Shown here one piece after another: positions 1 through 7,325 of a DNA stretch of 64,000 nt. The translations under genes and the position numbers were made by a program. The notes beneath the pieces are model-generated. The model ran no database searches, had not been told where the DNA came from, and saw only the letters and a program-made list of their open reading frames with translations. The DNA is from Nibribacter ruber (GTDB lineage: Bacteria; Bacteroidota; Bacteroidia; Cytophagales; Hymenobacteraceae): NCBI RefSeq assembly GCF_009913235.1, contig NZ_CP047897.1, positions 434,001 to 498,000 of the forward strand, given 5' to 3'. The first letter of the stretch is position 1. The number at the start of each line of letters is the position of its first letter.

Positions 1-420
1 TCTGTAGACTGGTATTCCATTGACAACAAAGCCAAGATCAGAGTGCGTCAGCGGCCAGGGAAAAAGAACCCGCTGGGCTTCGTGAAATTCATTTTCCCCA
101 ATGAGCACAATGTGTACCTGCATGATACGCCCGCAGACCATCTTTTCAACCAGACGGAGCGTGGTTTTAGCCATGGCTGTATTAGAATTGAGAAACCGTT
201 TGAACTGGCGCAATACCTGTTGAAAGACCAGAAGAAATGGACGCCTTCGGCTATTCAAGGTGCCATGCACGGCGGGGAAGAGAAATACGTGAATTTGTCT
301 GCCAAAGTACCGGTGTATATTGTGTACTTCACCACCTGGGTAGATGACGCCGGAGAGGTTCATTTTAGAGACGACATCTACGGCCACGACCGCGATTTAG
401 AGATGGCCTATTTTAGATAA
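1..420 (+). CDS. L,D-transpeptidase, LdtD/YcbB type (C-terminal part)
   Basis: The frame is open from base 1, so the gene starts upstream of the window and only the last 139 residues are visible. They hold the YkuD catalytic domain: a VRQRPG..NPLG..KF.FPN stretch, the YLHDTP segment and the catalytic motif SHGCIRIEKP (Cys and His of the L,D-transpeptidase active site, near residues 57-60 of the visible part). This spacing is typical of the large LdtD/YcbB family, which forms 3-3 crosslinks in peptidoglycan in the periplasm. The gene ends in a normal TAA followed by a strong hairpin. The family call is firm; the missing N-terminus prevents checking the scaffold and peptidoglycan-binding domains. 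Confidence 0.9.
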   Translation, partial: SVDWYSIDNKAKIRVRQRPGKKNPLGFVKFIFPNEHNVYLHDTPADHLFNQTERGFSHGCIRIEKPFELAQYLLKDQKKWTPSAIQGAMHGGEEKYVNLSAKVPVYIVYFTTWVDDAGEVHFRDDIYGHDRDLEMAYFR

Positions 421-464
421 TAGTTGATTGATAGAATATGTAATTGCCTTTTAAATTACACAGA

Positions 465-513
465 AATAAACCCCGGCATAGTCTCTAATTAAAAGACTAT
501 GCCGGGGTTTATT
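465..513. terminator. Bidirectional intrinsic terminator
   Basis: A 20-bp perfect inverted repeat (465-484 and 494-513) contains the GC core CCCCGGCATAGTCT, flanked by A/T runs on both sides, with a 9-nt loop. It follows the L,D-transpeptidase gene by about 45 bp. Confidence 0.9.
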
Positions 514-669
514 GTTTTCAGTAGTGTGCAGTGAATCTCTCTAAAAGCCAAAACCCCATTGAAAGGGCAAACGTGCTGGCCTTGCTTTCCTGCATCGCCT
601 AGCTGCCCTTTTCTAGGTTTGCGGTTATCGGCTAACTCTCTTTGCCCATAGTCATGATCCGTTCCTGCT

Positions 670-813
670 CTAGAGGAGCTTACGTTGTGCGTTGGAAGAA
701 GCATTGGAAATGTTCAATGAGGAAGGTGTGTGACAAAATGACCATTCCTGTTTCTTGGGTTGTTGAACAGGTACTTGAGGTACAGATGTGGCAGTTGTTT
801 TTGTACTTAGCAT
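670..813 (-). CDS. Possible small protein divergent from the XRE regulator
   Basis: A 47-codon frame runs from an ATG at 813 to a TAG at 670. The product would be Thr/Pro/Gln-rich at the N-terminus (MLSTKTTATSVPQ) with no recognisable domain. It points away from the XRE-type regulator, and the palindromic TTGTAAAC-rich stretch (857-907) lies just upstream of it. That placement is the main reason to consider it real. There is no clear ribosome-binding site, and another reading frame overlaps it. Treat it as tentative. Confidence 0.25.
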   Translation of the reverse strand: MLSTKTTATSVPQVPVQQPKKQEWSFCHTPSSLNISNASSNAQRKLL

Positions 814-856
814 AACTATTTAGGCAGCTGCAGCTGCCGGAGCATTCCGGAATATA

Positions 857-907
857 TTTACAAATGTAAAACAATTGTAAACTGTTTTGTAAATTGTAAA
901 CAGTGTG
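857..907. promoter_or_regulatory. Operator-like cluster of TTGTAAAC palindromes
   Basis: This stretch holds a perfect 14-bp palindrome, TTTACAAATGTAAA (857-870). It is followed by repeated TTGTAAAC units and a second dyad with ACTGTTT/AAACAGT arms. Related half-sites (TTTACAAATGG, TTTTGTAAAC) recur at about 1039-1070, immediately before the XRE-type gene. The arrangement suggests binding sites for that regulator or another dimeric repressor; this is inference from symmetry and position. Confidence 0.4.
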
Positions 908-1082
908 TACAACTGGATGTAGTGATGAATGACGGCTGTGTTTTTAAGGTGCTGTGAATAAGAGGTTTGATGCTGACTGCTGCAGTGAAGCTTCAATAGG
1001 TCATCGACAAGGGCCTTAACCAGGTGCCGCAGTATTCCTTTACAAATGGTATTGAAGTGCTTTTGTAAACTTCCATTTTAAA

Positions 1083-1535
1083 TTGTTTTCTGTGACAGAC
1101 CTTTTGCCAAGAATAAAAGAATTGTTGACCTGGGCGGGCGGCGGTCCTGCGGCTTTCGCAGATGCCATAGGGCTTCCGCGTCCGGTCATGAGCCATATTC
1201 TATCGGGACGAAATAAGCCCAGCCTTGAAGTAGTGCAAAAGATTCTGGCGGGCTTTCCGGAGGTACAAGCCAACTGGCTTCTACTAGGCCAAGGCGAGAT
1301 GCTAAAGAGTTTAGATAGTTCTTCCTTAACCCAAGCACCTTCTGCTCTGAGCCATGAGGCTGCTGCTTTTTCAGGAGCAGGAAATGAAAAAGGTGAAAGT
1401 GCAAAATCTATAAAAGGAGAGGAGCCAGCAGAAGATGCTTTAAAAAGTGGTTCGCCCACCTTGCATAAGAAAGTAAAACAAGTACTGTTTATTTATGAAG
1501 ACGGCACGTTTGATAGCTTTCAATCTAATGAGTAA
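1083..1535 (+). CDS. XRE-type helix-turn-helix transcriptional regulator
   Basis: The 150-residue product has an N-terminal Cro/CI-type HTH (about residues 5-70). The motif FADAIGLPRPVMSHILSGR and the following PSLEVVQKIL helix are characteristic of XRE regulators. The C-terminal half is polar and low in complexity, without an S24 peptidase domain, so it is not a LexA-type self-cleaving repressor. There is no in-frame ATG near the start: the frame opens with TTG at 1083 or GTG at 1092, and an in-frame TGA lies at 1053. Operator-like repeats lie upstream. It precedes dinB and dnaE on the same strand and may control them, but the roughly 600-bp gap argues against one simple operon. Confidence 0.8.
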   Translation: MFSVTDLLPRIKELLTWAGGGPAAFADAIGLPRPVMSHILSGRNKPSLEVVQKILAGFPEVQANWLLLGQGEMLKSLDSSSLTQAPSALSHEAAAFSGAGNEKGESAKSIKGEEPAEDALKSGSPTLHKKVKQVLFIYEDGTFDSFQSNE

Positions 1536-2047
1536 GTGAGGGTGCTATTTCTGTTTATTTTTAGAATCGTTTAACTCGGCCTCGCCGTTTTTCTATTCTA
1601 TATTTCTTTCAAGTGAAAGACGATTTCTGGTTTTACATTCCCGTCAAGTCGTTCTCCTTGTCTAAAAATCTTCCTCTGAATTAGATTTGGATTAGGTATG
1701 TGGCAGGTTTATCTCTTCTGCCTTGCTGCACTTTTTATAACTACACTTCTTCTCTATCGGCTACTCATCCATTACAGCGGAATTGGTTTTTCTCAACCGT
1801 TCGTTTTTGACCTTATTCCCAGGAAATAGGCAAAAAACGGTTCTTTTACATCGGCTTTTTCCTCCTTTACTTGGCTATTCTCCCCTTAACTAGAGCGCCT
1901 GTTGCGTTAAAATTTTTGACGAAGCCCAAATCGTTTTGCTTAGTTCAAACAGCAGAAATGGTAGTAAATACTATAGGGTTGACGCTATGCTCTGTGGATA
2001 AATGCTAATTATGTTGGTAAGTTTGTGTATAAATAGTTCTCATATAT
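1536..2047. other. Intergenic stretch without a recognised gene
   Basis: AT-rich spacer between the XRE-type gene and dinB. Apart from one 38-bp palindrome copy (1802-1839) I see no gene, RNA or clear terminator. Confidence 0.6.
1802..1839. repeat. 38-bp palindromic repeat, copy 1
   Basis: Arms CGTTTTTGACCTTATTCC and GAAATAGGCAAAAAACG. It lies mid-gap, about 290 bp before dinB. Confidence 0.85.
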
Positions 2048-2122
2048 TTAGCTTTTCTATATTTAAGTCTCGTATTTGCTAATATAATTAGCCTTTTAAG
2101 GGCCGTGTGACTTAGCTTTTCT
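2048..2122 (+). promoter_or_regulatory. Three direct repeats upstream of dinB
   Basis: TTAGCTTTTCT occurs at 2048-2058 and again at 2112-2122, with a near copy TTAGCCTTTT at 2088-2097. All are in the same orientation in the AT-rich leader directly before the dinB ATG. They are candidate regulator sites for damage-inducible control; no known box was recognised. Confidence 0.35.
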
Positions 2123-2130
2123 GAGAGAAT

Positions 2131-3282
2131 ATGGTAGTAGCAGACAATAGAATTATCGCACATTTAGACTTAGACACGTTTTTTGTTTCGGTGGAGCGCC
2201 TGCGCAACTCAGCCTTGGAGCAGAAGCCCATTATTATTGGCGGGCTTTCAGATAGGGGCGTGGTGGCCAGCTGCAGTTATGAGACGCGCTTTTACGGCGT
2301 GCACGCGGGCATGCCTATGAAGATGGCCAAACAACTTTGCAGTGAGGCCATTGTCCTGCGCGGCGACATGGAGGCGTACAGCAAATACTCCAATGACGTA
2401 ACCAGCGTCATTGCTGCCCAGGCGCCCGTCTATGAAAAGGCCTCTATTGATGAGCATTACCTGGACGTGAGCGGCATGGACAGGTTCTTCGGGACGTGGC
2501 AGTGGACCAATGAGCTTAGGCAGACCATCATGAGAGAGACGGGGTTGCCAATTTCCTTCGGGCTGTCTGTCAACAAGACCGTTTCTAAGATTGCCACCGG
2601 GCAGGCCAAGCCCAACGGCGCATTGCAGGTGAACAGAGAGGAGATAAAGCCGTTTTTGGCGCCGCTGTCCATCAAGAAGATTCCGGGAGTGGGGCAGAAG
2701 AACTACCAACTGCTGCGCAACATGGGCATTTCTACCATTGAGGTGCTTACCATGGTGCCGGTGGAGATGATGCAGAAGGTGCTGGGCAAGGAGGGCGTGC
2801 ACATCTGGGAGAAGGCCAACGGCATTGACCGCGCCCCCGTGGTGCCGTACACCGAGCAGAAGTCCATCAGTACGGAGAAGACCTTCGGGACAGACACCAC
2901 GGATATTGCGTTTCTGACCAACCTGCTGGTGTCCATGACCGAGGGGCTGGCTTTTGACCTGCGTGCCCAGGGAAAACTGGCGGGCTGCATCACGGTCAAG
3001 ATCCGGTACGCCAATTTTGACACGCACACCCAGCAGGTCTCCATCCCTTACAACGCCTCAGACCATATTCTCATAAGAAAGGCCAAGGAACTGTTCCAGA
3101 AGCTCTACAACCGCCGCCTGCTCATCCGGCTGTTGGGTGTACGGCTGAGCCATCTGGTACAGGGTTTCCAGCAGATAGACCTCTTTGAAGACACCACCCA
3201 ACTGGCCAACCTCTACCAGGCTATGGACAAAATCAGGTGCCGCTACGGCGGCGAGGCGGTGAAACGAGCAGTGGGAGTTTAA
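2131..3282 (+). CDS. dinB: DNA polymerase IV (Y-family)
   Basis: This 383-residue translesion polymerase keeps its catalytic carboxylates: DLDTFFVSVE at the N-terminus and SIDEHYLDVSG near residue 110. It is therefore a catalytically competent DinB and not an inactive ImuB. The thumb HhH motif (IPGVGQKN) and little-finger domain are present. A QQIDLF segment near residue 350 matches a beta-clamp-binding motif. In Bacteroidota such genes often sit next to a second, short dnaE, as here (3907), forming a mutagenesis cassette for lesion bypass. The ATG at 2131 is used because it follows the AT-rich leader and begins the conserved N-terminus. Confidence 0.93.
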   Translation: MVVADNRIIAHLDLDTFFVSVERLRNSALEQKPIIIGGLSDRGVVASCSYETRFYGVHAGMPMKMAKQLCSEAIVLRGDMEAYSKYSNDVTSVIAAQAPVYEKASIDEHYLDVSGMDRFFGTWQWTNELRQTIMRETGLPISFGLSVNKTVSKIATGQAKPNGALQVNREEIKPFLAPLSIKKIPGVGQKNYQLLRNMGISTIEVLTMVPVEMMQKVLGKEGVHIWEKANGIDRAPVVPYTEQKSISTEKTFGTDTTDIAFLTNLLVSMTEGLAFDLRAQGKLAGCITVKIRYANFDTHTQQVSIPYNASDHILIRKAKELFQKLYNRRLLIRLLGVRLSHLVQGFQQIDLFEDTTQLANLYQAMDKIRCRYGGEAVKRAVGV

Positions 3283-3491
3283 TATGCTAATTGATAAATG
3301 TGCTGATGTGAAAATTTGGAGATGTGAAAATGGGGCAATGTGGTAATGGTATAGCGTGCTGATGTGCTATTTTCTAATGAGAAGTTCCATTTCCTTGGCC
3401 TGTCCCCCGACAGGACAAAAGGAGGGCGTGGGTAACTGGTGAGATTCTGGTATTTCCTCATGAACCGCTTTCTTCTCCATGTTACCATCTT

Positions 3492-3540
3492 CTTGTCATC
3501 CTGCAAGGATCTTGTGGGCAAACTAGACAGGCATAAGCTA
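3492..3540. repeat. Dispersed repeat family B (TTGTCATCCTG), copy 1
   Basis: Starts CTTGTCATCCTGCAAGG and ends near AACTAGACAGGC, GCATAAGCTA. The same pattern recurs at 6913, 52825, 57237 and, inverted, at 57575. It is followed within about 12 bp by a 38-bp palindrome. Confidence 0.6.
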
Positions 3541-3552
3541 AAACTGATGCTC

Positions 3553-3590
3553 CGTTTTTGGGCTGTTTTCTAGAAAAGGGGCAAAAAACG
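3553..3590. repeat. 38-bp palindromic repeat, copy 2
   Basis: Arms CGTTTTTGGGCTGTTTTC and GAAAAGGGGCAAAAAACG. It directly follows the family-B repeat, a composite also seen at 6913-7011. Confidence 0.88.
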
Positions 3591-3609
3591 GGTTGCTGCC
3601 TCTTGCCAA

Positions 3610-3780
3610 GCCTTTGCCTCCACGGCTGGTCGGGATTTCCAATCCGCCTGCGGACGGCTCCTGCACAAGTGACGGTGGGACGGGGATTACAAATCCCCTT
3701 TTCGGTACTCCCGGATTAGAAATCCAGAAGAGCGCTGGAGTTATAACACACGGAGGGTTACAAATCCCGGAGAGCCAAAG
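3610..3780. repeat. Clustered GGATTTNNAATCC-type repeats
   Basis: Several short units of the type GGATTTCCAATCC, GGGGATTACAAATCCCC, CCCGGATTAGAAATCC and GGTTACAAATCCC lie in tandem. They resemble the intergenic dyad repeats common in Bacteroidota. No convincing protein is encoded. Confidence 0.5.
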
Positions 3781-3796
3781 GCAAATGAAGCGTCCT

Positions 3797-3834
3797 CGTT
3801 TTTGGCTTGTTTCCCAGGAAATAGGCTAAAAACG
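3797..3834. repeat. 38-bp palindromic repeat, copy 3
   Basis: Arms CGTTTTTGGCTTGTTTCC and GAAATAGGCTAAAAACG, about 70 bp before the dnaE start. Confidence 0.88.
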
Positions 3835-3906
3835 AATGGCTAACATTCAGCACTTACCCACCACCATCTTATGTCCTATGTCTTGCGTCTTGAGTCTTCA
3901 TAAAAA

Positions 3907-6852
3907 ATGCTAGCCTTCGTTCATTCGTATTTTAGTTTGCGCTACGGCACGTTGTCGCCAGAGGAATTGGTGGCCGCAGCCAAGGCCCATGGCTACACGG
4001 CGCTGGCCTTGACGGATATTAACTCCACGTCTGGGGTGTTTCCGTTTGTGCAGGCGTGTGTGGCGCAGGGCATAGAGCCGGTGGTGGGCATTGAGTTCAG
4101 GGTGGGCAGTCAATGGGTGTACACGGGCATCGCTAAAAACCAGGCGGGTTTTAGGGAGTTGAACCAGTTTTTGAGCAGCTGTCTGCTCACGCACCAGTCG
4201 TTGCCGCAGGTGCCGCCCGCGTTTGAAGAAGCCCTCATCATTTATCCGTTTGCCCGCGCCAGAGAACTCCGGCAGGCGCTGCGCGAGAATGAATACGTAG
4301 GCGTGCGGCCGGGTCAGGTAAACCAGCTGCTGTTCTCAGACCTCCGGAAGAAAAATGTGCGTCTGCTGCTGTACCCGCTGTTCACCTGCAAAAACCAGGA
4401 GGGCGTGGCCTTGCACCGCCACCTCAGAGCCGTAGACCACAACATCCTGCTCAGTCAATTAGACCAAGTCCATGGCCTCGCAGAGGAACCGTGTTTCCAG
4501 ACGGTAGACCGCATCAGGCAGCAGGGCGCTCAATTTCCAGACCTGCTCCAACAGAACACCGCCCTGGCCAAGGAAGTAGCTTTCCCCTTTGACTTCAATA
4601 AGCGCCGCAACAAACTGTATTTCACGGCTTCGGCCAAGGATGATATGGCCCTCCTGAAAAAGCTGGCCTTGGATGGTGCCGTCCGGCGCTACGGAGCCAG
4701 CAACAAGGTAGCCAAACAGCGGGTGGCACATGAGCTGGAGATTATTGAGAAGCTGCAGTTTGGGGCCTATTTTCTTATTACCGAAGACGTCATCAGCTAC
4801 GCTAAAAAGCGCAATTTCTACCACATAGGGCGGGGGAGCGGGGCCAACAGCGTGGTGGCCTATTGCCTGGGCATCACAGACGTGGACCCCATTGAGCTGG
4901 ACCTGTACTTTGAACGGTTCCTCAATCCCAAGCGCACCTCGCCACCCGATTTTGACATTGACTTCAGCTGGGATGAGCGCGATGAGGTGCTGGACTACAT
5001 CTTCAAACGGTACGGCCGCGAGCATACTGCGTTGATGGGCGCCATGGTCACGTTTCAGCAGAGCTCCATTCTGCGCGAGCTGGGCAAAGTCTACGGCCTG
5101 CCCAAAACCGAGCTGGACGCGCTGGTAGAACAGCCGCAGGCGCCTGGCAACGCCAACCACCTCACCAAAGAGATTTTCAGATACGGCCAGCTGCTCACAG
5201 ACTTTCCTAATGTGCGCTCCATCCATGCCGGCGGCGTGCTTATTTCTGAGGATTCCATCTACAACTACACCGCTCTGGATATGCCGCCCAAAGGCTTGCC
5301 CACCGCGCAATGGGACATGTACGTAGCGGAGAGCATCGGTTTTGAGAAACTGGACATCTTGAGCCAGCGCGGCATTGGGCATATTAAAGAGTGTGTGCAG
5401 TTGGTGCAGCAGAACCGCGGCATAAAAGTAGACGCGCATGAGGTGGCCAAGTTCAAGCAGGATGAACGGGTAAAGGAGCAGCTCAGGTCCGGGGACACCA
5501 TTGGGTGTTTTTACATTGAGAGTCCGGCCATGCGGGGCCTGCTCACCAAGCTGCGCTGCGACAATTACCTGTCTCTGGTGGCGGCTAGTTCCATCATCAG
5601 GCCGGGCGTGGCCAAGAGCGGCATGATGAAAGCCTACATTGACCGCTTTCATAACCCAGACAAAATCCAGCATCTGCACCCCGTCATGGCTGAACAACTG
5701 GGCGAAACCTACGGCGTCATGGTCTACCAGGAGGACGTATTAAAAGTCTGCCATCATTTTGCGGGCTTGGATCTAGCCGACGCCGATGTGCTGCGCCGGG
5801 GCATGAGCGGCAAGTACCGGTCCAAGGCCGAGTTCCAGAAGTTGGTAGACAAGTTCTTTGCCAACTGCCGGGCCAAGGGCTACCCCGAGGCCATCACCAA
5901 GGAAGTCTGGCGGCAGGTGGAGTCCTTTGCGGGCTACTCTTTTTCCAAGGCGCACTCGGCGTCGTTTGCGGTGGAGAGCTACCAGAGCCTCTTCCTGAAA
6001 ACGTATTATCCGTTGGAGTTCATGGTGGCGGTCATCAACAACTTCGGAGGCTTTTACCGGACGTGGGTCTATGTGCAGCAGACCCAGAAAGCGGGCGGCA
6101 CGCTGCATCTGCCCTGCGTGAACCAGAGCAGTTACTACACTTCGCTTTCGGGTACGGACGTGTATCTGGGCTTGGTGCACGTGCAGAACCTGGAGCAGAA
6201 AGTGGCTTTTAAGATTGTAGCCGAGCGGGAGGAGAACGGGCCGTATCTAAGTTTGGAGGAGTTCATACGAAGGACGCAGATTTCCCTGGAACAGTTGTTG
6301 ATTCTGGCGCGCATTCAGGCCATTAGGTTCACGGAGAAGGACAAGAAGTCACTGCTCTGGGAGGCGCACCTGCACCTGGGGCACCAGCCCAAGCAACCGT
6401 CCAGCGAACAGCTCTTCCAACTGCCCATGAAAACCTTCACGCTGCCCACGCTCACGCACACGCTGGTAGAAGACGCCTATGATGAGATAGAACTGCTGGG
6501 CTTTCCGGTTACCTGCACCTACTTTGACCTGCTGCAAACCAAAGAACGCGGCGATGTGCCCGCCAAGGATTTACACGCCTTTATAGGTCAGAAAGTGCGT
6601 ATGATTGGCGTGCTGGTGGCCACCAAATACGTACGCACCGTGCGCGGAGACATCATGCAGTTTGGCACGTTTCTGGACGCAACCGGCAACTTCTTTGACA
6701 CCGTCCATTTTCCGCAGAGCCTGAAAACCTGGCCCTTCAAAGGCTATGGCGTGTACCTGTTGTTCGGAAAAGTGGTAGAAGAATTTGACTTCCCCAGCCT
6801 TGAAGTAGAGAAGATGGCCAAACTGCCCTTCCAGAAAGACCCACGGTATTAA
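3907..6852 (+). CDS. dnaE: Short DnaE-type DNA polymerase III alpha subunit (mutagenesis-type)
   Basis: At 981 residues this C-family polymerase is shorter than a replicative DnaE (about 1150 or more). The N-terminal PHP domain is recognisable (FVHSYFSLRYG, ALTDINSTSG), but the usual metal-binding TDHG is TDIN, so it is degenerate. The polymerase palm is intact: IGRGSGANSVVAYCLGITD, PPDFDIDFSW (two catalytic Asp) and KLDILSQRG (third Asp). FAGYSFSKAHSASFAVESYQ and a C-terminal OB-like segment (RMIGVLVATKYVRTVRG) follow. Its position behind dinB on the same strand fits a DnaE2-like error-prone partner and not the main replicase. That functional assignment is inference from length and context. 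Confidence 0.88.
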   Translation: MLAFVHSYFSLRYGTLSPEELVAAAKAHGYTALALTDINSTSGVFPFVQACVAQGIEPVVGIEFRVGSQWVYTGIAKNQAGFRELNQFLSSCLLTHQSLPQVPPAFEEALIIYPFARARELRQALRENEYVGVRPGQVNQLLFSDLRKKNVRLLLYPLFTCKNQEGVALHRHLRAVDHNILLSQLDQVHGLAEEPCFQTVDRIRQQGAQFPDLLQQNTALAKEVAFPFDFNKRRNKLYFTASAKDDMALLKKLALDGAVRRYGASNKVAKQRVAHELEIIEKLQFGAYFLITEDVISYAKKRNFYHIGRGSGANSVVAYCLGITDVDPIELDLYFERFLNPKRTSPPDFDIDFSWDERDEVLDYIFKRYGREHTALMGAMVTFQQSSILRELGKVYGLPKTELDALVEQPQAPGNANHLTKEIFRYGQLLTDFPNVRSIHAGGVLISEDSIYNYTALDMPPKGLPTAQWDMYVAESIGFEKLDILSQRGIGHIKECVQLVQQNRGIKVDAHEVAKFKQDERVKEQLRSGDTIGCFYIESPAMRGLLTKLRCDNYLSLVAASSIIRPGVAKSGMMKAYIDRFHNPDKIQHLHPVMAEQLGETYGVMVYQEDVLKVCHHFAGLDLADADVLRRGMSGKYRSKAEFQKLVDKFFANCRAKGYPEAITKEVWRQVESFAGYSFSKAHSASFAVESYQSLFLKTYYPLEFMVAVINNFGGFYRTWVYVQQTQKAGGTLHLPCVNQSSYYTSLSGTDVYLGLVHVQNLEQKVAFKIVAEREENGPYLSLEEFIRRTQISLEQLLILARIQAIRFTEKDKKSLLWEAHLHLGHQPKQPSSEQLFQLPMKTFTLPTLTHTLVEDAYDEIELLGFPVTCTYFDLLQTKERGDVPAKDLHAFIGQKVRMIGVLVATKYVRTVRGDIMQFGTFLDATGNFFDTVHFPQSLKTWPFKGYGVYLLFGKVVEEFDFPSLEVEKMAKLPFQKDPRY

Positions 6853-6912
6853 AGAAGTAAGAATTATCTGAGCTAGCCGTCCAAGCTTCTCAAACATTCA
6901 ATATCTCACTAT

Positions 6913-6963
6913 TTTGTCATCCTGGCAGGACCTTGTGAATAAACTAGACAGGCTGAGGCTAAG
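6913..6963. repeat. Dispersed repeat family B, copy 2
   Basis: TTTGTCATCCTGGCAGGACC, then AACTAGACAGGCTGAGGCTA. It closely matches the copy at 3492 and is likewise followed within about 10 bp by a 38-bp palindrome. Confidence 0.6.
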
Positions 6964-6973
6964 CACTCGCATC

Positions 6974-7011
6974 TGTTTTTGGCTTATTTTTCAGAAATCA
7001 GCCCAAAAACG
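6974..7011. repeat. 38-bp palindromic repeat, copy 4
   Basis: Arms TGTTTTTGGCTTATTTTTC and GAAATCAGCCCAAAAACG. It lies downstream of dnaE behind a family-B repeat. Confidence 0.85.
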
Positions 7012-7092
7012 CCTTTCCCTCTTTTGCTGTTTCAAGCTATGGAACTAGTCATGGCGCTAGTTTTAACTTACGTGAACTAGCAGGAGTGCAAG

Positions 7093-7159
7093 GTAAGTTG
7101 GTAAACTTGCCCCAGGGGCACCCACAAGTTGCCGCTGCGCTCAAACATGCGGGAGGCTT
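7093..7159. repeat. Dispersed repeat family C (CACAAGTTGCCGCT)
   Basis: The unit GTAAACTTGCCCC, then CACCCACAAGTTGCCGCTGC and GCGGGAGGC, has close relatives at about 52990-53050 and 57413-57476. It abuts palindrome copy 5. Confidence 0.5.
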
Positions 7160-7160
7160 C

Positions 7161-7198
7161 CGTTTTTAGCCAATTTTCTAGAAAACAGCCTAAAAACG
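7161..7198. repeat. 38-bp palindromic repeat, copy 5
   Basis: Arms CGTTTTTAGCCAATTTTC and GAAAACAGCCTAAAAACG, joined directly to a family-C repeat and followed by the end of the channel gene on the other strand. Confidence 0.88.
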
Positions 7199-7302
7199 GA
7201 ATCTCGCACCCATCCCCTAATTCTTAACTTCCACTAGCTGATCATTCCACACGCTAGGCTAATAGAGAGGTAAAACTCAGGAGCACTAAAAAGTTTTGCA
7301 GG

Positions 7303-7323
7303 CAGCAGCAGCAGCAGCAGCAA
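7303..7323. repeat. GCA trinucleotide microsatellite
   Basis: About seven tandem GCA units lie immediately after the stop codon (7326-7328) of the channel gene. Slippage here could vary the length of the 3' untranslated region but would not alter the protein. Confidence 0.8.
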
Positions 7324-7325
7324 AG

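Noticed and set aside
680-874. A 64-codon minus-strand frame upstream of the XRE gene
   Set aside because: It runs through the operator-like palindromes and gives a Cys/Ser/Thr-rich string; the overlapping 47-codon frame is slightly more plausible but also weak.
2248-3027. A 259-codon antisense frame inside dinB
   Set aside because: Shadow of dinB caused by GC-biased third positions.
4459-5697. A 412-codon antisense frame inside dnaE
   Set aside because: It is the complementary strand of a well-supported polymerase gene; its product is His/Gln/Val-rich and resembles no family.
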